In this document: piece by piece, positions 44,121 through 52,460 of the stretch | How positions within the stretch are numbered: the first letter of the stretch is position 1 | How the letters are laid out: each line of letters starts with the position of its first letter | Assembly: GCA_041906305.1 (NCBI GenBank) | Contig: JAYRJL010000004.1 | Span: 186,001 to 250,000, forward strand | Length of the DNA: 64,000 bases | Source: SHVZ01 sp041906305 | GTDB lineage: Bacteria > Pseudomonadota > Alphaproteobacteria > SHVZ01 | Reading direction: 5' to 3' | Translations under genes and position numbers: made by a program | Notes under the pieces: generated by a model | What the model was told of the DNA's origin: nothing | The model's input: the letters and a program-made list of their open reading frames with translations, nothing else | Database searches by the model: none

Positions 44121-44689
44121 CCAGCTTCGCGCTCTTCGACACGGCGATCGGTGCCTGCGGCATCGTCTGGGGTGAGGGCGGCATCGTCGGGATGCAGCTG
44201 CCGGAGGCGCGCGCCGACCAGGCCAAGGCGCGACTCGCCAAGCGCTATCCGGGTGCCGAAGAGGCCGCGCCGTCGGCCGAGATCGAGCATGTGATCGGCG
44301 AGATCAGGGCGTTGCTGAAAGGCGAGGCGAGGGATCTCGTGCATGTCCCCCTCGACATGAGCCAGGTTCCGGCGTTCGAACGACAGGTCTACGCGATCGC
44401 GCGGTCCGTTCCGCCCGGCCGCACGATCACCTACGGCGAGATCGCGGCGAAGCTCGGCGACAAGGCCTTGTCGCGCGACGTCGGCGCGGCGCTCGGCCGG
44501 AACCCGTTCCCGATCGTCATTCCCTGCCATCGCGTTTTGGGCGCGGGTGGCAAGACCGGCGGCTTCTCGGCGCGCGGCGGCGTCGATACGAAAATGAGGA
44601 TGCTGCAGATCGAGGGCGCGAAGACCACGGACGAGCCGCTGCTGTTCGATGCGCTACCGATGTCGGCGAAGAAGGACAGAAGGGGCTGA
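44117..44689 (+). CDS. ogt: Methylated-DNA--[protein]-cysteine S-methyltransferase
   Basis: A 190-residue O6-alkylguanine-DNA alkyltransferase. The acceptor C137 lies in the canonical IPCHRVLGAGGKTGGFSARGG segment, and the helix-turn-helix region TITYGEIAAKLG is intact. It repairs O6-methylguanine by a suicidal methyl transfer. The Ada regulatory domain is absent, so this is an Ogt-type enzyme. ATG 44117 overlaps azlD by 4 bases, an unusual coupling of a DNA-repair gene to an amino acid exporter. The second REP-like element follows the stop. Confidence 0.95.
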   Translation: MTSFALFDTAIGACGIVWGEGGIVGMQLPEARADQAKARLAKRYPGAEEAAPSAEIEHVIGEIRALLKGEARDLVHVPLDMSQVPAFERQVYAIARSVPPGRTITYGEIAAKLGDKALSRDVGAALGRNPFPIVIPCHRVLGAGGKTGGFSARGGVDTKMRMLQIEGAKTTDEPLLFDALPMSAKKDRRG

Positions 44690-44700
44690 GACGCCTCTTG

Positions 44701-44830
44701 CCCCCTCTCCCGGCTGCGTAGCAGACGGGGTGGGGGCGAGCGAAGCGAGAATTGATTGGAGCGGTCTCCACATCTCTCGCTTCGCTCGCCCCCACCCTAA
44801 CCCTCCCCCGCGTACGACGCGGGAGAGGGG
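44701..44830. repeat. REP-like composite palindromic element, copy 2
   Basis: Same structure as copy 1 at 42835: units 44701-44750 and 44775-44830 in inverted orientation. Inner arms 44729-44750 and 44775-44796 are perfectly complementary over 22 bases. It fills the gap between ogt and the convergent SBP gene, so the two elements flank azlC-azlD-ogt. Confidence 0.85.
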
Positions 44831-44853
44831 ATACGCGGCGAGTAGACTCTTGC

Positions 44854-46455
44854 TTACGACTTCTTCTCGATATTCCAGAACGGCAATTTGCCGCCGCCGA
44901 GCACGCCGGAGACGTTCTTGCGGTAGGCGATCTTCTGCTGGAAGCGGCCCATCGGCACATAGGGCACGACCTCGTAGAAGCGTGCCTGGAAGCGGTCGAC
45001 GATGTCCTTCCGCTGTGCGTCGGTGGTCGCGGTGGTGAACTCGGCGCGGATCTTCTCGAGCTGCTCGTCGCAGGGCCAGCCGAACCAGTTCTTGCCGTCG
45101 CACTGGGTCGCGACGGTGTTGTTGGTCATCGGGTTGGCGGCGAGCGAGTTGCTGCCCCAGGTGTAGAAAACGTGCCAGCCGGACTTGTTGTCCTTTGGCG
45201 CGTCCTTGACCGCGCGGCGCTGCACCAGCGTCGCCCAGTCCATGTTCTGCAGGTCGACGTTGAAGCCGGCGGCCTTGAGCTGGCTCGCCGACATCACCGC
45301 CATCGCCGAGATCTGCGTGTCGGTCGTCGGGTTCATGACGACGATCGGTTCGTTGTGGTAGCCCGCCTCCTTCAGAAGCGCCTTCGCCTTCTCGATGCTG
45401 GCCGGTCCCGGCGTCGCGAACGCGCCGACGCCCGACTTGGTGTCGAGCGGGGTCTGGCAGCCGAACACCGCCCAGCAGACCGACTGCAGGTCCTTGTTGC
45501 CGATCATCGCGTCGAGCACCTGGCCCTGGTCCGTGGCGTAGAGCATCGCCTGGCGGATCTTCGGGTTGTTGGTCGGCGCAACCAGGTGATTGGGCCTGAG
45601 GATGTTGCCGAAGCCGAACTTGTTGGCGATCTCGACGGTGATGTCCGGGCTCTTCTGCAGCAGCGGCAGCAGGTCGACCGGCGGGTATTCGTAGAGGTCG
45701 AACTCGCCGGTGATCAGCGCCTGGACCGAGGTCGCCGGATCGGGGTTGTAGCTGAACTCGACGCGGTCGAGCTTCGGGATCTTGGCGCCGGCATAGCCGT
45801 CGGGCTTCTCCGAGCGGGGGACGTAGTCCTTGTTCTTCGAGTAGCTGAACTTGCTGCCGGCGACCCACTCGGCTTTGTTGAAGACAAAGGGACCGGAGCC
45901 GACCGTCTCGGTGACCGCGGTGAAGGGGTCGGACGTCGCCTCCTTCTCGCGCATGATGTAGAGCGGCTGCGCCGAGGCGCCGAGCAGCTCGATCACCGGA
46001 CCGAACTTCTCCTTGAGCTTGATCTCGACGGTCTTGTCGTCGATCGCGTTCACCTCGGCGACGCGCGACATCAGGCTCTGGCCGGCGGCGATGCGTTGGC
46101 CCCAGCGCTTGATCGAGGGCGCCACGTCCTTCGCCGTGACTGCCGTGCCGTCATGCCACTTGAGGCCGGAGCGGAGCACGATCCGCCAGGTCATGCCGTC
46201 AGCGCTGGCGTTCCAGCTCTCGGCCATCTGCGGATGGACCTTGAGGTTGCTGTCCTCGGAGAACAGCTGGTCGTAGATCATGAAGGCGTGGGTGCCGGTG
46301 ATCTGGTCGGTGGTCCAGATCGGGTCGAGCGACTTGAGGTCGCCGTTGATGACGGCCTTCAGCGTCTGCGCCGAGGCGGCGGCGGAGAGGCCGATGGCGC
46401 CGGCGGCGGCGAGTGCGACGATGCTCGTGCAACTCTTGCGATGGAAATCGGTCAT
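44854..46455 (-). CDS. Peptide-type ABC transporter substrate-binding protein (SBP family 5), orphan
   Basis: A 533-residue secreted protein. The signal peptide (SIVALAAAGAIGLSAAASA-Q) is followed by the family-5 pattern: VINGDLKSLDPIWTTDQ, LRSGLKWHDGTAVTAKDV, TVGSGPFVFNKAEW, and the C-terminal PFWNIEKKS that closely matches the end of the SBP at 11086. Mature parts are related throughout, so the two are paralogues. No transporter genes adjoin. It is divergent from an N-acyl-D-amino-acid deacylase, which suggests that its ligand may contain D-amino acids. Confidence 0.9.
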   Translation of the reverse strand: MTDFHRKSCTSIVALAAAGAIGLSAAASAQTLKAVINGDLKSLDPIWTTDQITGTHAFMIYDQLFSEDSNLKVHPQMAESWNASADGMTWRIVLRSGLKWHDGTAVTAKDVAPSIKRWGQRIAAGQSLMSRVAEVNAIDDKTVEIKLKEKFGPVIELLGASAQPLYIMREKEATSDPFTAVTETVGSGPFVFNKAEWVAGSKFSYSKNKDYVPRSEKPDGYAGAKIPKLDRVEFSYNPDPATSVQALITGEFDLYEYPPVDLLPLLQKSPDITVEIANKFGFGNILRPNHLVAPTNNPKIRQAMLYATDQGQVLDAMIGNKDLQSVCWAVFGCQTPLDTKSGVGAFATPGPASIEKAKALLKEAGYHNEPIVVMNPTTDTQISAMAVMSASQLKAAGFNVDLQNMDWATLVQRRAVKDAPKDNKSGWHVFYTWGSNSLAANPMTNNTVATQCDGKNWFGWPCDEQLEKIRAEFTTATTDAQRKDIVDRFQARFYEVVPYVPMGRFQQKIAYRKNVSGVLGGGKLPFWNIEKKS

Positions 46456-46579
46456 GGGTCCCTGTCTCCCGTTCGGGTGAGAACCGTTCGACCGTCGATG
46501 CTCCGATGCCAATCTCGACGCGGCAGCGGCGGGCGAACTGGCGAAGCAACAGGGCGGACGCTAGGATGCACGACCTATA

Positions 46580-46593
46580 CGGTCAAATGACCG
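46580..46593. promoter_or_regulatory. Candidate operator, GGTCA-AA-TGACC palindrome
   Basis: CGGTCA (46580-46585), AA, TGACCG (46588-46593): a perfect 14-base inverted repeat between the divergent SBP and deacylase genes, 12 bases after a GCTAGGAT -10-like motif (46560-46567) and 27 bases before the deacylase ATG. It could bind a GntR- or MarR-type regulator encoded elsewhere. Confidence 0.4.
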
Positions 46594-46620
46594 AACGGCG
46601 GCGCGAAACGAGAGGCACAC

Positions 46621-48204
46621 ATGTTCGACGTCGTCATCGTCGGCGGCACGATCGTCGACGGAACCGGCAAGGCCGGATATCGCGGCGATGTCGGCATCAA
46701 GGGTGAGCGTATCGAGGCAATCGGCGATCTCTCGAAGGCCGAGGCGAAACGCCGGATCGATGCGACGGGCAAGACGGTCTCGCCCGGGTTCATCGACACC
46801 CATACCCATTCGGAAGGCGCGCTGCTGGTCGACCCGCAGCACGCCAACGGCATCCGCCAGGGCATCACCACCGAATTCCTCGGCATCGACGGCATGTCGT
46901 ACGCGCCGCTCTCGGCCTACAACTTCAAGACCTACCGACACTGGCTCGGCGGCCTGCTCGGCGATCCGCCGGAAGACCTGGACATGAGCAGCGTCCAGGC
47001 CTTCCGCAGCCACTATCACAAGCGGGTTTCGGTCAACACCGCCTACTTCGTGCCGCACGCGACCGTGCGCCTGCAGGCGTTGGGATTCCACGACAAGCCG
47101 CTCCGCGGCGACGATCTGACCGCAGCCAGGAAGATGGTGCGCGACGGGCTGGAGCAGGGGGCCGTCGGCTTTACCACCGGCGGGCGGTACTACCCGGGCC
47201 CCTGGGGCGACACCGACGAGATCGCCGAGCTGTGCCGGGAAGTGAAGGCGGCCGGCAAGGTCTACATGTGCGAGCCGCGCTCGCCCCAGGTGGCCGGACG
47301 TGCCTTCAACAAGCACGGCGTCAGCGAAGGCATGGAGGCGGCGCGCCGGTCGGGCGCCAAGCTGCACTTCGCGCATTACCGGACCAACGAGGAGACCGTC
47401 GGGCACATCGAGCGGATCATGGCGCCGATCGACACCGCTCGGACGCCCGAGCACGACGTCACCTTCGATATCTATCCGTATCCGACCGGAAGCTCGATCG
47501 CGATCTCGTATCTTCCCGACGACGCGCAGGAAGGCGGACCGGTCGAGATCCTGAAGCGGCTGCGCGATCCGGCGCAGCGGAAGGCGATCGCCGCCGGCAT
47601 CGATTCCAGCGACGCGGCAAGGCTCGCGACCATCGTTTTCTCCTACATGCCGAACGCGCCGGAGCTCGAAGGCACGCTGCTGCGCGACCTCGCGGCCAGG
47701 CGCGGCCGCAGCAACGGCGAGGTGCTGCTGGAACTCCTGCTCGAGCAGAACCTGAAGGTGGGCTATCTCGCCGAGCCGCCGGAGAGCCAGGAGGTCTGGG
47801 CACAGCTCGGGCGCGACTTCATGGAGCTGCTCGCGCGCGACGACTACATGGTCTGCAGCGACATCACGCCGGCCGGCAACCATCCGCATCCGCGCTGCTT
47901 CGGCGCTTTCCCGCGCTTTCTCGGCAGGCTTCGGCGCGAGGTCGGCAACCTGTCGCTCGAAGCGATGATCCACCGCATGACCGACCGCCCGGCCCGGCGC
48001 TTCGGACTGACGCATCGTGGCCGGATCGAGAAGGGCTGGTTCGCCGACCTCGTCGTCTTCGACGAAGCAACGGTCAACGACACCGCGACCTATCGCGAGC
48101 CGAAGCAGTTTCCGCTCGGCATCCCCTACGTCCTCGTGAACGGCGCCATCACGGTCGACGACGAGAAATGCACCGGCCTCTATGCCGGGCAGGCGGTCCC
48201 GTAA
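46621..48204 (+). CDS. N-acyl-D-amino-acid deacylase / D-aminoacylase family amidohydrolase
   Basis: A 527-residue amidohydrolase. The metal-binding start is SPGFIDTHTHSEGALL, further His in KLHFAHYRTNEE, and the C-terminal composite beta-sandwich returns with GRIEKGWFADLVVFD. These enzymes release D-amino acids from N-acyl derivatives; hydantoinase-like relatives exist, so substrate is not certain. No signal peptide is present. Paired with a divergent peptide-type SBP, it suggests uptake and deacylation of D-amino-acid conjugates. The FG-GAP gene starts 32 bases after the stop. Confidence 0.88.
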   Translation: MFDVVIVGGTIVDGTGKAGYRGDVGIKGERIEAIGDLSKAEAKRRIDATGKTVSPGFIDTHTHSEGALLVDPQHANGIRQGITTEFLGIDGMSYAPLSAYNFKTYRHWLGGLLGDPPEDLDMSSVQAFRSHYHKRVSVNTAYFVPHATVRLQALGFHDKPLRGDDLTAARKMVRDGLEQGAVGFTTGGRYYPGPWGDTDEIAELCREVKAAGKVYMCEPRSPQVAGRAFNKHGVSEGMEAARRSGAKLHFAHYRTNEETVGHIERIMAPIDTARTPEHDVTFDIYPYPTGSSIAISYLPDDAQEGGPVEILKRLRDPAQRKAIAAGIDSSDAARLATIVFSYMPNAPELEGTLLRDLAARRGRSNGEVLLELLLEQNLKVGYLAEPPESQEVWAQLGRDFMELLARDDYMVCSDITPAGNHPHPRCFGAFPRFLGRLRREVGNLSLEAMIHRMTDRPARRFGLTHRGRIEKGWFADLVVFDEATVNDTATYREPKQFPLGIPYVLVNGAITVDDEKCTGLYAGQAVP

Positions 48205-48219
48205 GAGGACGCAATCTCT

Positions 48220-48227
48220 GCTAGTCT
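48220..48227 (+). promoter_or_regulatory. -10-like element directly before a gene without ribosome-binding site
   Basis: GCTAGTCT ends 9 bases before the ATG at 48237. If it is a -10 element, transcription would begin at or next to the start codon, giving a leaderless mRNA; the gene indeed lacks a Shine-Dalgarno. The same GCTARNNT pattern recurs at 11044, 43040, 46560 and 60020. Confidence 0.35.
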
Positions 48228-48236
48228 CGCGTCCTC

Positions 48237-49601
48237 ATGTTCAAGGACGCCTCGGCCGAGCTTTTCGACAATCCACCGGCACTCCGCTACGGCATCGCCG
48301 TCACCGACGTCGACGGGGACGGGCTTCTCGAAGCGGTGGTCGCCGGATACTCGGGGCCGAACCAGGTCCTGAAATGGACCAGCAAGGGCTTCGAGGACGT
48401 GACCGACCGTGCGCTCGCCGATCCCGACCGCCAGGCGATCGGGGTCGCGGCCGGCGACATCGACGGGGACGGGCGCGAGGAGATCTACATCCTCAACGCC
48501 GACACCTTCGCGGGCCCCAAGGAACTCGGCGACCGCCTCTTCGCCTCGTTCGACAAGCACTGGCTCGATCTCTTCCAGGTGCCCGACCACCAGGCGGTCG
48601 CCAACCAGGTCGCCGGACGCTCGGTCGCGGTCGTCGATCGCAACGGCACGGGGAGGTACGGGTTCGTCGTCGCCAACTACGGCGGACCGTTCCGGCTCTA
48701 CGAGCTGACCCAGGGGAAGCTTATCGACGTCGCGCCGGCCGCCGGCATTGCCGTGACCACGGGAGGACGCGGACTCGCCTGCGGTCCCCTGGTGACGCCG
48801 CGCATGGACATCGTGGCGGTCAACGAGCACGGCGCGAACTTCCTCTTCGCGAACCAGGGCGACGGCACGTTCAGGGATGTGGCGCGCGAGGCCGGCATCA
48901 GCGATCCGGGCGAGCATGGCCGCGGCCTCGCGCTCGCGGACCTGGACGGCGACGGGCAGGTCGATCTCGTCTACGGCAACTGGGAAGGGCCGCATCGGTT
49001 CTTTCTCCGTGACGGTCCCGTTCATTTCCGCCAGGCCGCCTCGCCGGAGATGGCGGCACCGTCGCGTGTGCGCACCGTGATCGCCGCCGATTTCGACAAT
49101 GACGGGGTGATCGAGGTCTTCTTCCACAACATCGGCCAGCCCAACCGGCTGTTTAAACCGCTCGACGGCGGGTGGGTGCAGATGCCCCTGGGAGCGGCCG
49201 AGGACCCGCGCGGGCTCGGGACCGGTGCGGCGGTCGGCGACTTCGACGGCGACGGCCGGCTGGAACTCCTGATCGCCCGGGGCGAGTCCGGCGCCCAGCG
49301 CCTCGGCCTCTACCGTCCGGCGGCGGCACATCCGAACTTCCTGAGGGTGATGCCGCTGACCCGCTTCGGGGCGCCGGCCCGGGGGGCGACGGTCGCCCTC
49401 GACATCGGCGGCGTGCGACAGGTCCGGGTGATCGACGCCGGGTCCGGATACCTCTGCCAGATGGAGCCGGTGGCCCATTTCGGGCTCGGCCCGTTCCGCC
49501 AGGTCGACCGGATCACCATGGTCTGGCCGGACGGCGCCTCCCGGGTCATCGAGCGGCCGGCGGTCAACCAGCTACATCTGGTTACCCATCCGTCACCGTG
49601 A
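48237..49601 (+). CDS. CRTAC1/FG-GAP-repeat protein with ASPIC/UnbV domain
   Basis: A 454-residue beta-propeller. Five calcium-loop repeats are visible (TDVDGDGLLE, GDIDGDGREE, ADLDGDGQVD, ADFDNDGVIE, GDFDGDGRLE), followed by the C-terminal ASPIC/UnbV domain (VRVIDAGSGYLCQME, HFGLGPF and MVWPDGASR). Such proteins are usually secreted, but no signal peptide is present here: the chain starts MFKDASAELF. Either export uses another route or it acts in the cytosol. It precedes the glycosyltransferase gene by 107 bases with a promoter between. Confidence 0.82.
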   Translation: MFKDASAELFDNPPALRYGIAVTDVDGDGLLEAVVAGYSGPNQVLKWTSKGFEDVTDRALADPDRQAIGVAAGDIDGDGREEIYILNADTFAGPKELGDRLFASFDKHWLDLFQVPDHQAVANQVAGRSVAVVDRNGTGRYGFVVANYGGPFRLYELTQGKLIDVAPAAGIAVTTGGRGLACGPLVTPRMDIVAVNEHGANFLFANQGDGTFRDVAREAGISDPGEHGRGLALADLDGDGQVDLVYGNWEGPHRFFLRDGPVHFRQAASPEMAAPSRVRTVIAADFDNDGVIEVFFHNIGQPNRLFKPLDGGWVQMPLGAAEDPRGLGTGAAVGDFDGDGRLELLIARGESGAQRLGLYRPAAAHPNFLRVMPLTRFGAPARGATVALDIGGVRQVRVIDAGSGYLCQMEPVAHFGLGPFRQVDRITMVWPDGASRVIERPAVNQLHLVTHPSP

Positions 49602-49635
49602 CGCCTCATTCCGGCCGTGATTTAGCTGGGATTAA

Positions 49636-49663
49636 TTGACATTTTACTATTCGCAGGTACAAC
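49636..49663 (+). promoter_or_regulatory. Sigma-70-type promoter upstream of the glycosyltransferase operon
   Basis: A perfect TTGACA (49636-49641), 16 bases, TACAAC (49658-49663), in an AT-rich patch inside the 107-base gap. The GTG start of the glycosyltransferase is 46 bases further on. Confidence 0.55.
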
Positions 49664-49708
49664 CCGAGACCTGGGGATTTCCTAGGCGATTCAGGCGGTA
49701 GGCACACG

Positions 49709-51457
49709 GTGACTGACGGCATACGTGTGGTGGCGTGGGGGCGGGGGCTCATTCGCTCCTTGCGTGTGCTGGGCCCCGACCGGGCATCGATGCTGCTGCT
49801 GGCAGCCGTCGCGGTGCTGTGGGTCTGCACCGTCACCGACTACGGCGTCACCTGGGACGAGGACGTCCACGCCTATTACGGCAGCCTGGTCGTCGACTAC
49901 TACGCGTCCGGCTTCACCGACCTTCGCGCGCTCTCCTGGTGGAACCTCTACCTTTACGGCGCTGCGTTCGACGCTTTCGCCGACGTGCTCGCAAAGGTCT
50001 CGCCGCTCGGCCTTTACGAGACGCGGCATCTTCTGAACATCACGGTCGGCCTTCTCGGCCTGCTCGGCACCTGGAAGCTGGCGCGCGCCGTCGGCGGTCC
50101 CAAGGTCGCGTTCTGGGCGCTGCTCTTCATCGCCGCCGCGCCGACCTACTACGGCCACTCGTTCAACAACCCGAAGGACGTGCCCTTCGCTGCCGGCATC
50201 GTCTGGGCGACCTACTATGCCGTGCGCATCGTCCAGGGCATGCCGAGGCCGCTGCTCCGCGACGTGCTGCTCTTCGGGTTCACGGCGGGTCTGGCGACCG
50301 GCGTGCGCGTCGGCGGCTTCATCGTCTTCGGCTATCTGGCCCTCGGCGTCGGCCTCGCGGTCCTGTTCCAGTCGATCGCCGAACGCTCGTTCAAGACCTT
50401 CTTCGTCGGTGCGGCGTCCAGCATCGGCCGCGTCGCCGTGCCCGCGCTGCTGATCCTCTACCCGGTGATGCTGCTGGGCTGGCCTTGGGCGCAGCAGGAC
50501 CCGCTGCTCCATCCGTACCTGGCGCTGACCGAATTCTCGCATCACACCTATCCGTGGAAGACGCTGTTCGCCGGCGGCTACTACGACGCCGACCAGCTGC
50601 CCTGGATCTACCTGCCGACGCATCTGCTCCTGAAGATGCCGGAGCTGGTGGCGGCCTTGTTCTTCGGCGCGATCGTGCTCGCGGTCGTCGCCTTCGGGCG
50701 TTCGGTCGCGGCCGGCAAGGGCGAGCGCCTCGAGCACATGACCCGGGCGCTGCCGGTGTTTCTGCTGGGCTTCGCCGCCATCTTCCCGGTCGTCTACGCG
50801 ATCGCCGTCCGCGTCACCCTGTTCGACGGGATGCGCCACTTCCTGTTCGTGATCCCGCCGATGAGCATCGTCGCCGCCTTCGCGTTCCAGCGGCTGCTCG
50901 ACTGGCTGCAGCCGAAGCCGTGGCGGGCGGCGGTGTTCGCGAGCCTCGCGCTCTATGGTGCCTGGCACGCGACCATGCTCGCCAGGCTCCATCCGAACGA
51001 GTACGTCTACTACAACGCGCTCATCGGCGGCACCGACGGCGCCGAGGGCCTGTTCAAGCTCGACTACTGGGGCAACTCCTACGCCGAGGCGGTGCGCGGC
51101 CTGACGGACAAGCTCCGCAACGACTACGGCGACGAGTTCGAGGCGCGCACCTTCAAGGTCCGCATCTGTGGCCCGAAGGCGCCGGCGAGCTACTACTTCC
51201 CGCCCAACTTCGAGGTCACCTCGGAAAACGAGGAGGCCGATTTCGTGATCTCGATGAGCGCCTACGCGCCTTCGGGAATCAAGACGCCGGAGTCGGAGTG
51301 CGGCACGGCGCTGGCGGGGCGCGAGATCTATCGAGTCGAGCGCCTCGAGGCGCTGATGTCGCTGGTCATCGACCGCCGCGACGTGAAGCTCGCGAGCGCC
51401 CGCGCCCAGGTCCAGGCGGACGCCCGGCGCCGTATCCGCGCCTCAATCCTTCCGTAA
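49709..51457 (+). CDS. ArnT/PMT-type membrane glycosyltransferase (GT-C fold)
   Basis: A 582-residue protein with about ten membrane helices and a soluble C-terminal region. The GT-C signature TDYGVTWDEDVHAYYG (acidic residues D50, E51, D52) lies in the first periplasmic loop, as in PMT, ArnT and related enzymes that use polyprenyl-phosphate sugars. SFNNPKDVPFA marks the next loop. It should transfer a lipid-carried sugar to an envelope acceptor at the periplasmic face. GTG 49709 is the start. It is followed after 10 bases by an SDR and then a DegT aminotransferase, forming a probable operon. Confidence 0.82.
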   Translation: MTDGIRVVAWGRGLIRSLRVLGPDRASMLLLAAVAVLWVCTVTDYGVTWDEDVHAYYGSLVVDYYASGFTDLRALSWWNLYLYGAAFDAFADVLAKVSPLGLYETRHLLNITVGLLGLLGTWKLARAVGGPKVAFWALLFIAAAPTYYGHSFNNPKDVPFAAGIVWATYYAVRIVQGMPRPLLRDVLLFGFTAGLATGVRVGGFIVFGYLALGVGLAVLFQSIAERSFKTFFVGAASSIGRVAVPALLILYPVMLLGWPWAQQDPLLHPYLALTEFSHHTYPWKTLFAGGYYDADQLPWIYLPTHLLLKMPELVAALFFGAIVLAVVAFGRSVAAGKGERLEHMTRALPVFLLGFAAIFPVVYAIAVRVTLFDGMRHFLFVIPPMSIVAAFAFQRLLDWLQPKPWRAAVFASLALYGAWHATMLARLHPNEYVYYNALIGGTDGAEGLFKLDYWGNSYAEAVRGLTDKLRNDYGDEFEARTFKVRICGPKAPASYYFPPNFEVTSENEEADFVISMSAYAPSGIKTPESECGTALAGREIYRVERLEALMSLVIDRRDVKLASARAQVQADARRRIRASILP

Positions 51458-51467
51458 GCTTCCGTCC

Positions 51468-52460
51468 ATGCCTTCGCTTGCGACCTGGTTCCAGGGGAAG
51501 TCCGTCCTCGTCACCGGCGGTCTCGGCTTCATCGGCTCGACGCTGGCGCACCGGCTCGTCGAACGCGGCGCCAAGGTCACGCTGGTCGACAGCCTGATCC
51601 CCGAGTACGGCGGCAATCCCTTCAACGTCGACGGCATCCGCGACCGGATCACCGTCAACGTCTCCGATATCCGCGACGTGCACGCGCTCGCCTATCTGGT
51701 CGCCGGCCAGGACGTGATCTTCAATCTCGCCGGCCAGACCAGCCATCTCGACTCGATGCACGAGCCGCTGGCCGATCTCGAGATCAACTGCCGCGCCCAG
51801 CTCACGCTTCTCGAGACCTGCCGCAAGCGCAATCCGGGCGTGAAGCTGGTCTTCGCCTCGACCCGTCAGCTCTACGGCAAGCCCGACTATCTGCCGGTCG
51901 ACGAGCGCCACCTGCTGCGCCCCGCCGACGTCAACGGCGTGAACAAGATGGCGGGCGAGTGGTATCACATCCTCTACAACAACGTTTATGGCCTGAAGGC
52001 GACGGCGCTCAGGCTCACCAACACCTACGGTCCGCGCATGCGGATCAAGGACGCGCGCCAGACCTTCCTCGGCGTCTGGCTCAAGCTGATCCTTCAGGGA
52101 AAGCCGTTCGAGGTCTGGGGCGGCGAGCAGCTCCGCGACTTCACCTTCGTCGATGACTGCGTCGATGCGCTGCTGCGCGCCGCGGTCACGCCGGAGGTCG
52201 ACGGTCAGGCGCTCAACATCGGCGGCTTTCCCCCGGTGTCCCTGAAGACGCTGGGAGAGGCGCTGATCAGAGCCAATGGCGGCGGCGAGATGGTGGTGAA
52301 GGAATTCCCGGCCGAAAGGAAGCGCATCGACATCGGCGACTACTATGCCGACGACAGTCGTTTCCGAAAGGCGACGGGCTGGGAGGCGCGGGTCGACCTC
52401 GAGGAAGGCCTTGCCAAATGTCTCGCCTACTATCGCTCGAACCTGGACATGTACCTCTGA
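51468..52460 (+). CDS. NAD-dependent epimerase/dehydratase (extended SDR)
   Basis: A 330-residue nucleotide-sugar-type SDR. VTGGLGFIGSTLAHRL (about 15-30) binds NAD, and LRDFTFVDDCVDAL is the nucleotide-sugar end. The catalytic YxxxK is altered: the sequence reads DVNGVNKMAGEWYH with Asn156 where Tyr is normal and Lys160 kept, and T132 in FASTRQLYG. It may use another acid/base or act as a non-oxidising enzyme. It overlaps the downstream aminotransferase by one base (TGATG), so both probably act on one sugar nucleotide. Confidence 0.87.
   Translation: MPSLATWFQGKSVLVTGGLGFIGSTLAHRLVERGAKVTLVDSLIPEYGGNPFNVDGIRDRITVNVSDIRDVHALAYLVAGQDVIFNLAGQTSHLDSMHEPLADLEINCRAQLTLLETCRKRNPGVKLVFASTRQLYGKPDYLPVDERHLLRPADVNGVNKMAGEWYHILYNNVYGLKATALRLTNTYGPRMRIKDARQTFLGVWLKLILQGKPFEVWGGEQLRDFTFVDDCVDALLRAAVTPEVDGQALNIGGFPPVSLKTLGEALIRANGGGEMVVKEFPAERKRIDIGDYYADDSRFRKATGWEARVDLEEGLAKCLAYYRSNLDMYL

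Noticed and set aside
42835..44830. The two palindromic elements as a CRISPR or insertion-sequence ends
   Set aside because: Only two copies about 1.9 kb apart, no spacers, no transposase and no target duplication seen; the double-hairpin form fits REP-like elements.
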